A stretch of DNA of 64,000 nucleotides, taken from contig JAUILQ010000001.1 of the NCBI GenBank assembly GCA_030433005.1, forward strand, positions 124,001 to 188,000. The letters run 5' to 3'. The notes beneath the pieces were generated by a model. It saw nothing but the letters and a program-made list of their open reading frames with translations. It had not been told where the DNA came from and searched no databases. This DNA comes from Alphaproteobacteria bacterium. Lineage in GTDB: Bacteria; Pseudomonadota; Alphaproteobacteria; Kiloniellales; DSM-21159. The stretch's first letter is position 1. Every line of letters begins with the position of its first letter. Position numbers and translations under genes: made by a program. Of the stretch, positions 1 through 7,642 are shown one piece after another.

Positions 1-1
1 G

Positions 2-361
2 CCGGAACTGCCGGCCTTCCTCGGCCGCCGCCGCGTGCCGACCCGAAGGCTCGCCGCTCTGATCCGCCGCCTGGTGCCCGCGCTGCGCTGGCTGGAGAGG
101 TTGGTGCGGCCGCGCTGGACCCTGCCCTTCGAGGCGACGAAGCGCGTGGTCGGACTTGTCATCCTGCTGCTCTCCGCAACGCTGCTGGCGCCGATCCCCT
201 TCAGCCAGGTGATTCCGAGCCTGGCGATCATGCTGCTCGCCGTCGCCTTCCTGGAGGAGGACGGCCTTCTGCTCTGCGTGGCATTGGTCGGGGCTCTGGC
301 CTCGCTCGCGGTGACGGCGGCCACGATCTGGGGGGCGATCGAGGCCGGCTTGCTGCTCTGA
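2..361 (+). CDS. ExoD-family exopolysaccharide synthesis protein, 3' part
   Basis: The reading frame is already open at the window edge, so the 5' end is missing. About 119 residues are visible. They contain an arginine-rich stretch followed by two hydrophobic segments (around VVGLVILLLSATLLAPIPF and the C-terminal LLLCVALVGALASLAVT). The conserved pattern of LRWLER, RPRW, LAPIPF and PSLAIMLLAVAFLEEDG is typical of the C-terminal half of ExoD proteins, small inner-membrane proteins linked to exopolysaccharide production; their biochemical role is not known. A GTG at 35 could be taken for a start, but the family match continues upstream of it, so I treat the gene as truncated. It ends about 200 bases before the cold-shock gene, which has its own promoter. 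Confidence 0.75.
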   Translation, partial: PELPAFLGRRRVPTRRLAALIRRLVPALRWLERLVRPRWTLPFEATKRVVGLVILLLSATLLAPIPFSQVIPSLAIMLLAVAFLEEDGLLLCVALVGALASLAVTAATIWGAIEAGLLL

Positions 362-398
362 TCCAGGAAACAAAGTGGGCGTAAAGGGGCGATTGTTC

Positions 399-428
399 TT
401 GCGTTCCGCGGGCGGCGCACCATTTAAT
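399..428 (+). promoter_or_regulatory. candidate sigma-70 promoter of the cold-shock gene
   Basis: TTGCGT (399-404), an 18-base spacer and TTTAAT (423-428) resemble -35 and -10 boxes. Transcription from here would give a 5' leader of roughly 130 bases before the cold-shock start at 565, the kind of long leader usual for cspA-type genes. Predicted by eye only. Confidence 0.4.
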
Positions 429-564
429 GCGTCAGAGATTCGGCCGAACGACTTGGCCTCGCCGCGACTAGCGCGCCAGACTAACGACCTTCTTCCAAAA
501 ATCTCGTGTCGAAAGGCTGCGAATGGCGCGGCTTGCACTACTCTTTATCTAAAGGACGATCGCT

Positions 565-774
565 ATGAGCAAGGGAACCGTGAAGTGGTTCAACGGCCAG
601 AAGGGCTACGGCTTCATCCAGCCGGACGACGGCAGCAAGGACGTCTTCGTGCACATCAGTGCCGTTGAGCGCGCCGGTCTCGGCAGCCTCGACGAGGGCC
701 AGAAGGTCTCCTACGACGTCGTCGCGGACAGCCGCAGCGGCAAGTCCTCGGCCGAGAACCTGCAGGCCGCCTGA
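565..774 (+). CDS. CspA-family cold-shock protein
   Basis: This 69-residue protein is a single cold-shock (OB-fold) domain that binds single-stranded RNA and DNA and acts as an RNA chaperone in the cytoplasm. Both nucleic-acid binding motifs are visible: KGYGFIQ (RNP1, residues about 13-19) and DVFVHIS (RNP2, about 27-33), preceded by the typical start [10 protein letters not shown]. The length is normal for the family. AAGGA at 552-556 is a good Shine-Dalgarno sequence. The gene stands alone, with a candidate promoter at 399-428 and a strong terminator at 841-870. Whether it responds to cold cannot be told, because many paralogues are constitutive. Confidence 0.95.
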   Translation: MSKGTVKWFNGQKGYGFIQPDDGSKDVFVHISAVERAGLGSLDEGQKVSYDVVADSRSGKSSAENLQAA

Positions 775-840
775 GGCGCCTGCACGGTTCCGACGGGCGG
801 CTCCCCCGTGAGCCGGCCCGGCGGACGGGACGACGAGACA

Positions 841-870
841 GCCCCGCGCCGGGTCCGCCCGGCGCGGGGC
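841..870 (+). terminator. intrinsic terminator after the cold-shock gene
   Basis: A perfect 13-bp GC-rich stem (841-853 with 858-870) closed by a four-base loop and followed by TTCTT. It lies 66 bases after the cold-shock stop codon. Confidence 0.8.
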
Positions 871-961
871 TTCTTGCATTCGGCCTCCGCCAGCCGCCTG
901 CCCTCCGGCACGGCTTCCGGCCGCGCCGCGATGACCCCGTGATGACGAGGAGCCCGCGGCC

Positions 962-2080
962 ATGAGGCTGTTCGAGTGCCAGCACTGCGGCCAGCTGCTG
1001 TTCTTTGAGAACACGAGCTGCGAGCGCTGCGGGCGCCGGCTCGGCTATCTCGCGGAGGAGAGCGCGATGAGCGCGCTGGAGGCGGCGGACGACGGGCGCT
1101 GGCGCGCGCTCGCCCGGCCGGGACAGCTGTTCCGCTTCTGCGCCAACGCCGGCTGGGAGGCCTGCAACTGGCTGGTGCCGGCCGATGACGGCGATGGCGG
1201 CGGCGGGGCGGCCGCGTTCTGTCGGGCCTGCCGGCTGAACCGCACCGTTCCCGACCTCTCCGACGCCCGCAACCTGATGCACTGGCAGCGCGTCGAGACC
1301 GCCAAGCACAGGCTGGTCTACGGCCTGCTTCGGCTTTGCCTGCCGCTGGTCAGCCGGTTCGACGATGCCGACAGGGGGCTCGCCTTCGACTTCCTGTCCG
1401 GGTCCGGCCCCGGCTACTGGCAGCGCCAGCCGGTCGTCACCGGCCATGCCGCCGGCCTGATCACGATCGACGTCGCCGAGGCCGACGATGCCGAGCGCGA
1501 GCGCCACCGCCAGGAGATGGCCGAGCCCTACCGCACGCTGCTCGGCCACTTCCGCCACGAGGTCGGCCACTACTACTGGGAGCGGTTGGTGCGCGACGGC
1601 CTCTGGCTGGAGGCCTTCCGCGAGATGTTCGGCGACGAGCGCCGGGACTATGCCGAAGCCCTGCAGGCGCACTACACCGAGGGGCCGCCGGCCGACTGGC
1701 AGGAACGGCACGTCAGCGGCTACGCCAGCGCGCATCCCTGGGAGGACTTCGCGGAGACCTGGGCGCACTACCTGCATCTGGTCGATACGCTGGAAACCGC
1801 CCGGGCCTTCGGGCTGACCATCGACCCCGGCCTCGGCCGCGACCGCACGATCCGCATGGCGCTGGAGTTCGACGCGTACCGGCAGACCGACTTCGACGCC
1901 CTGGTCGCCGCCTGGCTGCCGCTGACCTATGCGGTCAACAGCCTCAACAGCTCGATGGGCCAGCCCGAGCTCTATCCCTTCGTGCTCAGCCCGGCCGTGC
2001 AGGGCAAGCTGCGCTTCGTCCACGGCCTGATCCACGGCCCGGCAGCCCCTGCCATCGAACGAGCCGGCTCCGACCGCTGA
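962..2080 (+). CDS. zinc-ribbon plus putative zinc metallopeptidase
   Basis: The 372-residue protein has an N-terminal zinc ribbon with two CxxC pairs (FECQHCG and CERCGRR, residues about 5-25). A later peptidase-like domain carries HEVGHYYWE (about residue 200), an HExxH zinc site, and a downstream acidic segment (HPWEDFAETWAHYLH) that could supply the third ligand. This arrangement matches the family annotated as putative zinc-binding metallopeptidase (Peptidase_Mx type). No signal peptide is seen, so a cytoplasmic protein is expected. Substrate and role are unknown in the family. A GAGGAG Shine-Dalgarno sits about ten bases before the ATG. No operon partner is evident, since the next gene is convergent. 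Confidence 0.85.
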   Translation: MRLFECQHCGQLLFFENTSCERCGRRLGYLAEESAMSALEAADDGRWRALARPGQLFRFCANAGWEACNWLVPADDGDGGGGAAAFCRACRLNRTVPDLSDARNLMHWQRVETAKHRLVYGLLRLCLPLVSRFDDADRGLAFDFLSGSGPGYWQRQPVVTGHAAGLITIDVAEADDAERERHRQEMAEPYRTLLGHFRHEVGHYYWERLVRDGLWLEAFREMFGDERRDYAEALQAHYTEGPPADWQERHVSGYASAHPWEDFAETWAHYLHLVDTLETARAFGLTIDPGLGRDRTIRMALEFDAYRQTDFDALVAAWLPLTYAVNSLNSSMGQPELYPFVLSPAVQGKLRFVHGLIHGPAAPAIERAGSDR

Positions 2081-2099
2081 CCGCCATGCCGGCTCCGCC

Positions 2100-2465
2100 T
2101 CAGCGGTAGCGGCCGAAGCTCGAGCGGGTGCGGCGCACCGGGTTGCCGCTCGCGACCAGCTTGGCCTGCGGCCGGTCCGCGCCGCAGCTCGGGCACTTGG
2201 CGCCGGTCTTCTTCAGGTCGTAGTAGCGGCTGTCGCAGGCCGGGCAGATGTGCTTGAGGCCCCACAGCGCCTTGTCCTGCGGACCGGCCGCCAGCGGCTT
2301 GCGCCGCGTTGTTAGCGGCTTCGCCGGGACGGCCGGCGCCGCCGCTTTTCGGGCGCCGGCCTGTTGCCGGGTCTGGCGCTTGGGCGTGCTCTTCGCCTTC
2401 CGGGCCCGGGCCGGAGCGGGAGCCTTGGCGGCGATACGATCTGCAGTCTCGGCGTCCTCGATCAT
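2100..2465 (-). CDS. FYDLN-type (TIGR02300-like) zinc-ribbon protein
   Basis: I place the start at 2465 because a perfect AGGAGG lies six bases upstream; the open frame continues to 2621 but that extension looks non-coding. The 121-residue protein has a basic, Ala/Lys/Arg-rich, probably disordered N-terminal half. A zinc ribbon follows, with CPAC, RYYDLKKTGAKCPSCG and an Arg-rich tail. The RYYDLKK segment corresponds to the FYDLN motif that names this small alphaproteobacterial family. Function is unknown; nucleic-acid binding would fit the basic tail and zinc ribbon but is inference. It is convergent with the metallopeptidase. Confidence 0.75.
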   Translation of the reverse strand: MIEDAETADRIAAKAPAPARARKAKSTPKRQTRQQAGARKAAAPAVPAKPLTTRRKPLAAGPQDKALWGLKHICPACDSRYYDLKKTGAKCPSCGADRPQAKLVASGNPVRRTRSSFGRYR

Positions 2466-2558
2466 GGGCGGCCTCCTGGAATTGCGTCGATGCGCCGGGG
2501 CGGCGGCGGACCCGTCGACCCGGCGCAAGAAACGTCTTGCGGAAATGAAACAAATTAA

Positions 2559-2590
2559 CCGTAGGGAACGGGAATTCTTTTCCCTTACGG
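2559..2590. repeat. inverted repeat in an AT-richer spacer
   Basis: The arms CCGTAGGGAA (2559-2568) and TTCCCTTACGG (2580-2590) pair with one bulged base around an A/T-rich centre. The spacer 2466-2666 is the upstream region of the zinc-ribbon gene and is clearly less GC-rich than its surroundings, so an operator or promoter element is possible. Confidence 0.4.
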
Positions 2591-2627
2591 AACAAATGGG
2601 TCGCTGCGCCGCCGATTGCAAAGACTT

Positions 2628-2643
2628 TCGCGGCGCGCCGCGA
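2628..2643 (-). terminator. possible terminator of the ectoine catabolic operon
   Basis: A 16-bp GC-rich palindrome lies 23 bases after the stop codon of the asnC-type gene. On the minus strand it is followed by AAGTCTTT. The stem is short (about six pairs around a CGCG loop), so this is tentative. Confidence 0.35.
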
Positions 2644-2666
2644 GGGCGTCGTCCGACGCGTAGCCG

Positions 2667-3188
2667 TCAGCGCGCGCCGAGCAGCCGCTCGACCGGCAGC
2701 GGGGCCTGGCTCTTCACCGAGCGGGTGACGATGTAGGTGAAGTAGCGGTCGATGCCGATCTCGGCCTCGAGCAGCGAGTCGATCAGGCGCTGGTAGCTGT
2801 CGACGTCGGGGGTGACGACGCGCAGCAGGTAGTCGACGCCGCCGCCGGTCGCCCAGCAGTCGAGCACCTCCGGGACCTCCTGCATCGCCGCCTCGAAGCG
2901 CGCGAAGTCGTCCTGCCGGTGGTGCTCCAGCGTCACCTCGACCAGCACCTCGGTGACCGGCGCGACGCGCGCGAGGTCGAGGCGGGCCTGGTAGCCCTTG
3001 ATCAGCCCGGCCTGCTCCAGGCGCTTCAGCCGCTCCCAGCAGGGACTGGGCGAGAGGTTGACCGCCTCGGCCAGCTTGACCTTGGTGATGCGGCCGTCGC
3101 ACTGCAGCACCGCCAGGATCTTCAGGTCGACTGCGTCGAGACGCAGCCCGCCGCCCTGGGCGCCGGCGGGAAGGGACCCGGAGGCCAT
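2667..3188 (-). CDS. Lrp/AsnC-family regulator of ectoine catabolism (DoeX/AsnR-like)
   Basis: A 173-residue one-component regulator with an N-terminal winged helix-turn-helix (DLKILAVLQCDGRITKVKLA, then LSPSPCWERLKRLEQAGLIKGY, residues about 19-66). A C-terminal RAM/effector-binding domain follows (VLVEVTLEHH to the end). It is the last gene of the ectoine operon, ten bases after doeB. Such a regulator sits in many ectoine degradation clusters, where the inducer is reported to be a pathway intermediate (N-acetyl-diaminobutyrate or diaminobutyrate); that ligand is transferred from the family, not seen here. The cluster also has a divergent GntR regulator, so control may be dual. Confidence 0.85.
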   Translation of the reverse strand: MASGSLPAGAQGGGLRLDAVDLKILAVLQCDGRITKVKLAEAVNLSPSPCWERLKRLEQAGLIKGYQARLDLARVAPVTEVLVEVTLEHHRQDDFARFEAAMQEVPEVLDCWATGGGVDYLLRVVTPDVDSYQRLIDSLLEAEIGIDRYFTYIVTRSVKSQAPLPVERLLGAR

Positions 3189-3198
3189 CGGCGCTGCC

Positions 3199-4224
3199 TC
3201 AGGAGGGGTAGGCGACGACGCCGAGGCAGTCGCCCGCCTTGACCATGCCGGGGAAGTGCCGGGCCGCCAGCACGCCGGCGATCGGCGAGCGGTACTCGAT
3301 GGTCGCGCCCGCCGTGCGCCGCTGGTCGTAGACGCGGGCGACCAGCTCGCCGGCGGCGACCGGGTCGCCGAGGTCGACGCAGGGCTCGACCAGGCCGTGG
3401 TGCTCGCTGACCACGTAGCCCTCGTCGGGCATGGTCAGCAGCGTGCTCGCGGCCGGCTCCGGCTCGCCCTCCAGGATGCCGGCGTGGCGCAGCAGGTTGA
3501 CGATGCCGCGCTCGGCGATGCGCACCGTCGCGGCGCGCGCCGTGCCGCCGCCGCCGAGCTCGGTCGTCACGAAGGTCTTGCCCAGCTCCTCGACGGCGGT
3601 GTCGTAGAGCCCGCCGGCGTCCATCTCGGTCATGATCACCGAGTAGGGCGCGCCGAAGGCCTTCATGGCGGCCAGGCAGCGCGCGCCGTGCTCCTCGTCC
3701 TCGAGGGCGTGGCAGGCGGCGAAGGGCAGGAACTCCAGGGTGCGTCCGCCGGAGTGGATGTCGAGCACGATGTCGGCGCGCGGCAGCAGGTGGCGACAGA
3801 AGTAGTCGGCGATCTTCTCGGTGACCGTGCCGGTCGGCGAGCCCGGGAAGACGCGATTGAGGTTGCCGTTGTCGATCGGCGAGGTGCGGCGGCCGGCGTC
3901 GAGCGCCGGGTAGTTCATCGCCGGCACGATGATGACGCGGCCGCGCACCTGCTCCAGGTCGAGGCTCGCCGCCAGCTTGTAGAGCGCGATCGGGCCCTCG
4001 TACTCGTCGCCGTGGTTGCCGCCGGTCAGCAGCGCGGTCGGGCCCTCGCCGTTCACCGCCACGCAGATCGGCGTCATCACCGAGCCCCAGGCCGAGGCGT
4101 CGCTGGAGTAGGGCAGCTTGAGGAAGCCGTGGCGCAGGCCCGGCGCGTCGAGGTCGACGGTCGGCCGGATCGGCGAGGCCTTGAGGCCGCTCGCCGGCGT
4201 GCCGGAAAGGGACATGTTGGTCAT
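3199..4224 (-). CDS. doeB: N-alpha-acetyl-L-2,4-diaminobutyrate deacetylase DoeB (EutE)
   Basis: A 341-residue protein of the succinylglutamate desuccinylase/aspartoacylase family. The zinc site is visible as GGNHGDEYEG (His and Glu) and the later DIHSGG (His). In ectoine breakdown this enzyme removes acetate from the product of DoeA to give L-2,4-diaminobutyrate, in the cytoplasm. The ATG at 4224 is preceded by GGGAGA; a second Met three codons later is an alternative. It follows doeA after about 40 bases and precedes the AsnC-type gene. The specific assignment, rather than a generic deacylase, rests on its place beside doeA, eutB and eutC. Confidence 0.9.
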   Translation of the reverse strand: MTNMSLSGTPASGLKASPIRPTVDLDAPGLRHGFLKLPYSSDASAWGSVMTPICVAVNGEGPTALLTGGNHGDEYEGPIALYKLAASLDLEQVRGRVIIVPAMNYPALDAGRRTSPIDNGNLNRVFPGSPTGTVTEKIADYFCRHLLPRADIVLDIHSGGRTLEFLPFAACHALEDEEHGARCLAAMKAFGAPYSVIMTEMDAGGLYDTAVEELGKTFVTTELGGGGTARAATVRIAERGIVNLLRHAGILEGEPEPAASTLLTMPDEGYVVSEHHGLVEPCVDLGDPVAAGELVARVYDQRRTAGATIEYRSPIAGVLAARHFPGMVKAGDCLGVVAYPS

Positions 4225-4265
4225 CGTGCTCGTTCTCCCCAACGCGACCTGGCGCGGCCCGGCCG

Positions 4266-5474
4266 CTAGCCCTTGACGAACAGCCGGCGCGGCACCTCGG
4301 CCAGCGTCTCGCACCCGGTCTCCGTTATCACGATGGACTCGGTGATCTCCAGGCCCCAGTCGTCGAACCACAGCCCGGGCATGAAGTGGAACGTCATGCC
4401 GGGCTCGAGCAGCGTGTGGTCGCCGCGCCGCAGCGACATGGTGCGCTCGCCCCAGTCGGGCGGGTAGGACAGGCCGATCGGGTAGCCGCAGCGGCTGGTC
4501 TTCTCGATGCCGTGGCGCGCGAGCACCTCGAGGAAGGCCCGCGCGATGGCCTCGCAGGGTTCGCCCGGCCGGGCCGCTTCGAGGCCGGCCTCCAGGCCCT
4601 CGAGCGCCGCCTTCTCGGCCTCGAGGACGCGCGCCGGCGGCTTGCCGAGGTAGAGCGTGCGCGACAGCGGGCAGTGGTAGCGGTGGTAGCAGCCGGCGAT
4701 CTCGAAGAAGGTCGCGGCGTCGAGCGTCAGCGGCCGGTCGTCCCAGGTCAGGTGCGGCGCCGAGGCGTCGAGGCCCGTCGGCATCAGCGGCACGATCGCC
4801 GGGTAGTCGCCGCCGGCCTCGGGCAGGCCCTCGATGGCGGTGCGGAAGATCTCGGCGACGATCTCGTTCTTGCGCCGGCCCGGCTCCGCGACCTCCAGGA
4901 TGCGCGCGTGCATGCGCTCGACGATGCGTGCCGCGGTGCGCATGTAGTCGAGCTCCCGCGGCGACTTCACGGCGCGCTGCCAGTTGACCAGCGCGGTGGC
5001 GTCGCCGAAGCGGGCGTCGGGCAGGTGGCGCTGCAGCGAGGCGAAGGCGGCGGCCGAGAACCAGTAGTTGTCCATCTCGACGCCGATCCGGCGACGCGCC
5101 CAGCCGCGCTCGGCCAGCAGGCCCGAGAGCTGGTCCATCGGGTGGCGCAGCGGCGACTGCACGTACTCGTCGGGATAGGAGAGGATGCGCGCCTCCTCCA
5201 TCCAGACCGTGCGGCGGGCGCCGTTGGCGTCCTGGCCGCGGCCCCACCACAGCGGGTCCTCGTCGATCGGCAGGATCACCGCCTGGTGGACGTAGAAGGA
5301 CCAGCCGTCGTAGCCGGTCAGCCAGGCCATGTTGGAGGGGTCGCTGACGATCAGCAGGTCGAGATCGCAGGCGGCCATGGCCTGCTTCGTCTTCTCGATG
5401 CGCCGGTCGTACTCGGATCGCTCGAAGCGTGGCGCAAGGGTCGGTGCCGTGGCAGCGCTCGTCGGAGAGGTCAC
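4266..5474 (-). CDS. doeA: ectoine hydrolase DoeA (EutD)
   Basis: A 402-residue M24/creatinase-fold protein. The N-terminal creatinase-like domain (about 1-165) contains LLIVSDPSNMAWLTGYDGWSF and the pita-bread domain follows. DoeA opens the ectoine ring to give N-acetyl-diaminobutyrate. In the segment FEIAGCYHRYHCPLSRTLYLG the two metal-binding aspartates of true M24 aminopeptidases are not evident, as expected for creatinase-like hydrolases. The start is GTG at 5474, sharing GTGA with the stop of eutC, with AGGAG upstream, so translation is probably coupled. The open frame extends to 5702 but inside eutC, and I reject that extension. Confidence 0.9.
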   Translation of the reverse strand: MTSPTSAATAPTLAPRFERSEYDRRIEKTKQAMAACDLDLLIVSDPSNMAWLTGYDGWSFYVHQAVILPIDEDPLWWGRGQDANGARRTVWMEEARILSYPDEYVQSPLRHPMDQLSGLLAERGWARRRIGVEMDNYWFSAAAFASLQRHLPDARFGDATALVNWQRAVKSPRELDYMRTAARIVERMHARILEVAEPGRRKNEIVAEIFRTAIEGLPEAGGDYPAIVPLMPTGLDASAPHLTWDDRPLTLDAATFFEIAGCYHRYHCPLSRTLYLGKPPARVLEAEKAALEGLEAGLEAARPGEPCEAIARAFLEVLARHGIEKTSRCGYPIGLSYPPDWGERTMSLRRGDHTLLEPGMTFHFMPGLWFDDWGLEITESIVITETGCETLAEVPRRLFVKG

Positions 5475-6463
5475 GCCTCGATCTCCTGGCCGACGCGGGC
5501 GGCCGCGCAGCGCTTGAAGGCGGCGGTCGCCACGGCGGTGTCCTGGATGCCGGTACCGGTCAGGTCGACGACGGTGATCTGGCCGTCGTCGCGGCGGCCC
5601 GCCGCCTGGCCGGCGATCACCTGGCCGAGCTCGTCGGGCCTGTGGTCGGCCGGCAGCAGCCCGGCGGCGATCGCGCTGCGCAGCTCGCCCAGCTTGGCGC
5701 ACTGCTCGACGCGGTCGCAGACCAGGCGGTCGGCGCGCGCCAGCACCTGCGGGTCGATCTCGTTCTTGCCCTCGGCGTCGGAGCCCATGGCGGTCACGTG
5801 CAGTCCGGGGTGCAGCCAGTCGGCCTGGAGAAGCGGCTCGCGGCTCGGCGTCGTGGTGACCACGACCTGGGCGCTGGCGACCGCCTCCGCGGCGCTCGCC
5901 ACGGCGCGCACGCTGCGGCCCAGTCGGCGCTCCATCTTGGCGGCGTAGGCGGCGGCCTTGTCGGCGTCGCGCGCCCAGACCAGCAGCTCCTCGAAGGGCC
6001 GCACCAGGGCCAGCGCCTCCATCTGCAGCTCGGCCTGGACGCCGGCGCCGAGCACCGCGGCAGTGCGCACCTGGCTCGGCGCCAGGTGCTTGGCCGCGAC
6101 CGCGCCGGCCGCGGCGGTGCGGATGTCGGTCAGGTAGCCGTTGTCGAGCAGCACCGCCTGGACGATGCCGGTCTCGGCGGAGAGCAGCACCATCAGGCCG
6201 TTGAGGCTGGGCAGGCCGAGCTTCGGGTTGTCGAAGAAGCCGGGGCTGATCTTGATGGCGAAGCCGTCGAGGTCGGGCACGTAGGCGGTCTTGACGTCGA
6301 CCTCGCCGTGGCGCTCGGCGATCTCCATCGACAGGATCGGCGGCATCACCACCGCCTTGGTGGCCAGCGCCTCGAAGGCCTGCTCGATCAGCTCGATCAG
6401 GTCGAGGTCGAGCTCGACCCGGCCGCGCAGGTCGGCCTCGGTCAGGATGCGGATCCGGGGCAT
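5471..6463 (-). CDS. eutC: EutC, ornithine cyclodeaminase-family protein of hydroxyectoine use
   Basis: A 330-residue member of the ornithine cyclodeaminase/mu-crystallin family, with the NAD(P)-binding signature VLGAGVQAELQMEAL near the middle and the family pattern GLPSLNGLMVLLSAETG upstream of it. In ectoine clusters EutC works with EutB in the proposed conversion of hydroxyectoine to ectoine; the exact chemistry is less well established than for DoeA/DoeB. The start has GGGAG upstream. It overlaps doeA by four bases and follows eutB by 14 bases, so the genes form one operon. Confidence 0.88.
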   Translation of the reverse strand: MPRIRILTEADLRGRVELDLDLIELIEQAFEALATKAVVMPPILSMEIAERHGEVDVKTAYVPDLDGFAIKISPGFFDNPKLGLPSLNGLMVLLSAETGIVQAVLLDNGYLTDIRTAAAGAVAAKHLAPSQVRTAAVLGAGVQAELQMEALALVRPFEELLVWARDADKAAAYAAKMERRLGRSVRAVASAAEAVASAQVVVTTTPSREPLLQADWLHPGLHVTAMGSDAEGKNEIDPQVLARADRLVCDRVEQCAKLGELRSAIAAGLLPADHRPDELGQVIAGQAAGRRDDGQITVVDLTGTGIQDTAVATAAFKRCAAARVGQEIEA

Positions 6464-6477
6464 GGGTGGGCTCTCCC

Positions 6478-7473
6478 TCAGTAGCCGATGGCGTCGAGAA
6501 ACTGGCGGCGGCCGACGTTGCGGCCGGAGACGACGACGCCGACGCTCTCGCCCGGGGCCTCGACCAGCCCGTCGAGCAGCGCCGAGACCCCGACGGCGCC
6601 GCCGCCTTCGACGACCAGGCCCTCCTCGTCGAACAGCCAGCGCATGCCGCGCGCGATCTGCGGCTCGTCGAGCAGGATCACCTGGTCGACCAGGTCTCGG
6701 ACCAGCGGGAAGGTGTAGCGGTTCGCCAGGCCGATGCCGCCGCCCAGCGAATCGGCGAGCGTCGGCAGCTCCTCGACCTCGACCGGGCGGCCGGCGGCGA
6801 GGCTGGCCTGCATCGCGGCCCCCCGCTCCATCGAGATGCCGACGATGCGGATCTCCGGCTTCAGCGCCTTGGCGGCGAGCGCGATGCCGCCGATCAGGCC
6901 GCCGCCGGACAGCGGCACCAGGATGCTGTCGAGCTGCGGCGCGTCGGCCAGCATCTCCAGGGCGATGGTGCCCTGGCCGGCGACCACGTCGAAGTGGTCG
7001 AAGGGCGGCACCTCGGCCAGGCCCTCCTCGGCGACCAGGCGGTCGACCTCCTTCTGCGCGTCGTCCTGGGAGCGGCCGAGGATCCGCGCCTCGGCCCCCA
7101 GCGTCTCGATGGCGCGCACCTTGTAGTCCGGCACCAGCTCGGACATGCAGACGATGGCGGGCACGCCCTGGCGCCTGGCGGCGTAGGCGACGGCGCGGCC
7201 GTGGTTGCCGGTCGAGGCGCAGGTCACGCCGCGCGCGGCGTGCTCGGCCGGTAGCCGGGCGACGGCATTGGCGGCGCCGCGCAGCTTGAAGGCACCGATC
7301 GGCTGCAGCGTCTCGAGCTTGAGCAGCACCGAGCGGCCGGTTTCGTCGGAGAGCGGCGGCGAGGGCACCAGCGGCGTGCGCAGGGCGATGCCGTCGATAC
7401 GGCCGGCGGCGGCGCGCACGTCGTCGAGGCCCGGCAGCGGGAACTCTTCGCGAGCGGAGGAGGTCATGGTCAT
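6478..7473 (-). CDS. eutB: EutB, threonine dehydratase-like PLP enzyme of hydroxyectoine use
   Basis: A 331-residue fold-type II PLP enzyme. The lysine motif IGAFKLRGAAN, the substrate/phosphate motifs STGNHGRAVAYAA and SGGGLIGG, and the C-terminal GAVGVSALL are all in place, so the enzyme should be active. By sequence alone it could be a serine/threonine dehydratase; its position as first gene of eutB-eutC-doeA-doeB makes EutB the better call. Two ATG codons six bases apart (7473 and 7467) are possible starts, neither with a strong Shine-Dalgarno. The open frame runs on to 7644 into the divergent regulator, which I do not accept as coding. Confidence 0.87.
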   Translation of the reverse strand: MTMTSSAREEFPLPGLDDVRAAAGRIDGIALRTPLVPSPPLSDETGRSVLLKLETLQPIGAFKLRGAANAVARLPAEHAARGVTCASTGNHGRAVAYAARRQGVPAIVCMSELVPDYKVRAIETLGAEARILGRSQDDAQKEVDRLVAEEGLAEVPPFDHFDVVAGQGTIALEMLADAPQLDSILVPLSGGGLIGGIALAAKALKPEIRIVGISMERGAAMQASLAAGRPVEVEELPTLADSLGGGIGLANRYTFPLVRDLVDQVILLDEPQIARGMRWLFDEEGLVVEGGGAVGVSALLDGLVEAPGESVGVVVSGRNVGRRQFLDAIGY

Positions 7474-7642
7474 GGCGGACCCATCTGCCGTGGGAGAGAC
7501 GGCCGCGACCCGCCCGTCACCGACGGCGTCCGGTCCAGGCGCGACAAGATGTACACAACTGCTGCACGGCCGGCCGGGCTTTGGCAAGCTGTTCGCCGTC
7601 TGGGCCGCGGCCGGCCCGGCGCACGAGAGAGGAGACGAGGAC
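7474..7642. promoter_or_regulatory. divergent control region between eutB and gntR-type gene
   Basis: The 169-base spacer must hold the promoters of both the catabolic operon and the regulator. The only AT-richer part is around 7545-7562, containing the palindrome TGTACA (7550-7555) within a GTACACAAC context. Such a short dyad is a reasonable candidate for a GntR-family operator but is not proven. I could not identify convincing -10/-35 pairs. Confidence 0.35.

Noticed and set aside
375-668. A 97-codon frame across the cold-shock leader
   Set aside because: It overlaps the cold-shock gene in another frame, has no similarity, and covers the predicted promoter and leader.
2560-2620. EcfG-type stress promoter suggested by GGAAC on the plus strand
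   Set aside because: Neither GGAAC copy is followed by CGTT at 16-18 bases, and the strand is wrong for the neighbouring genes.
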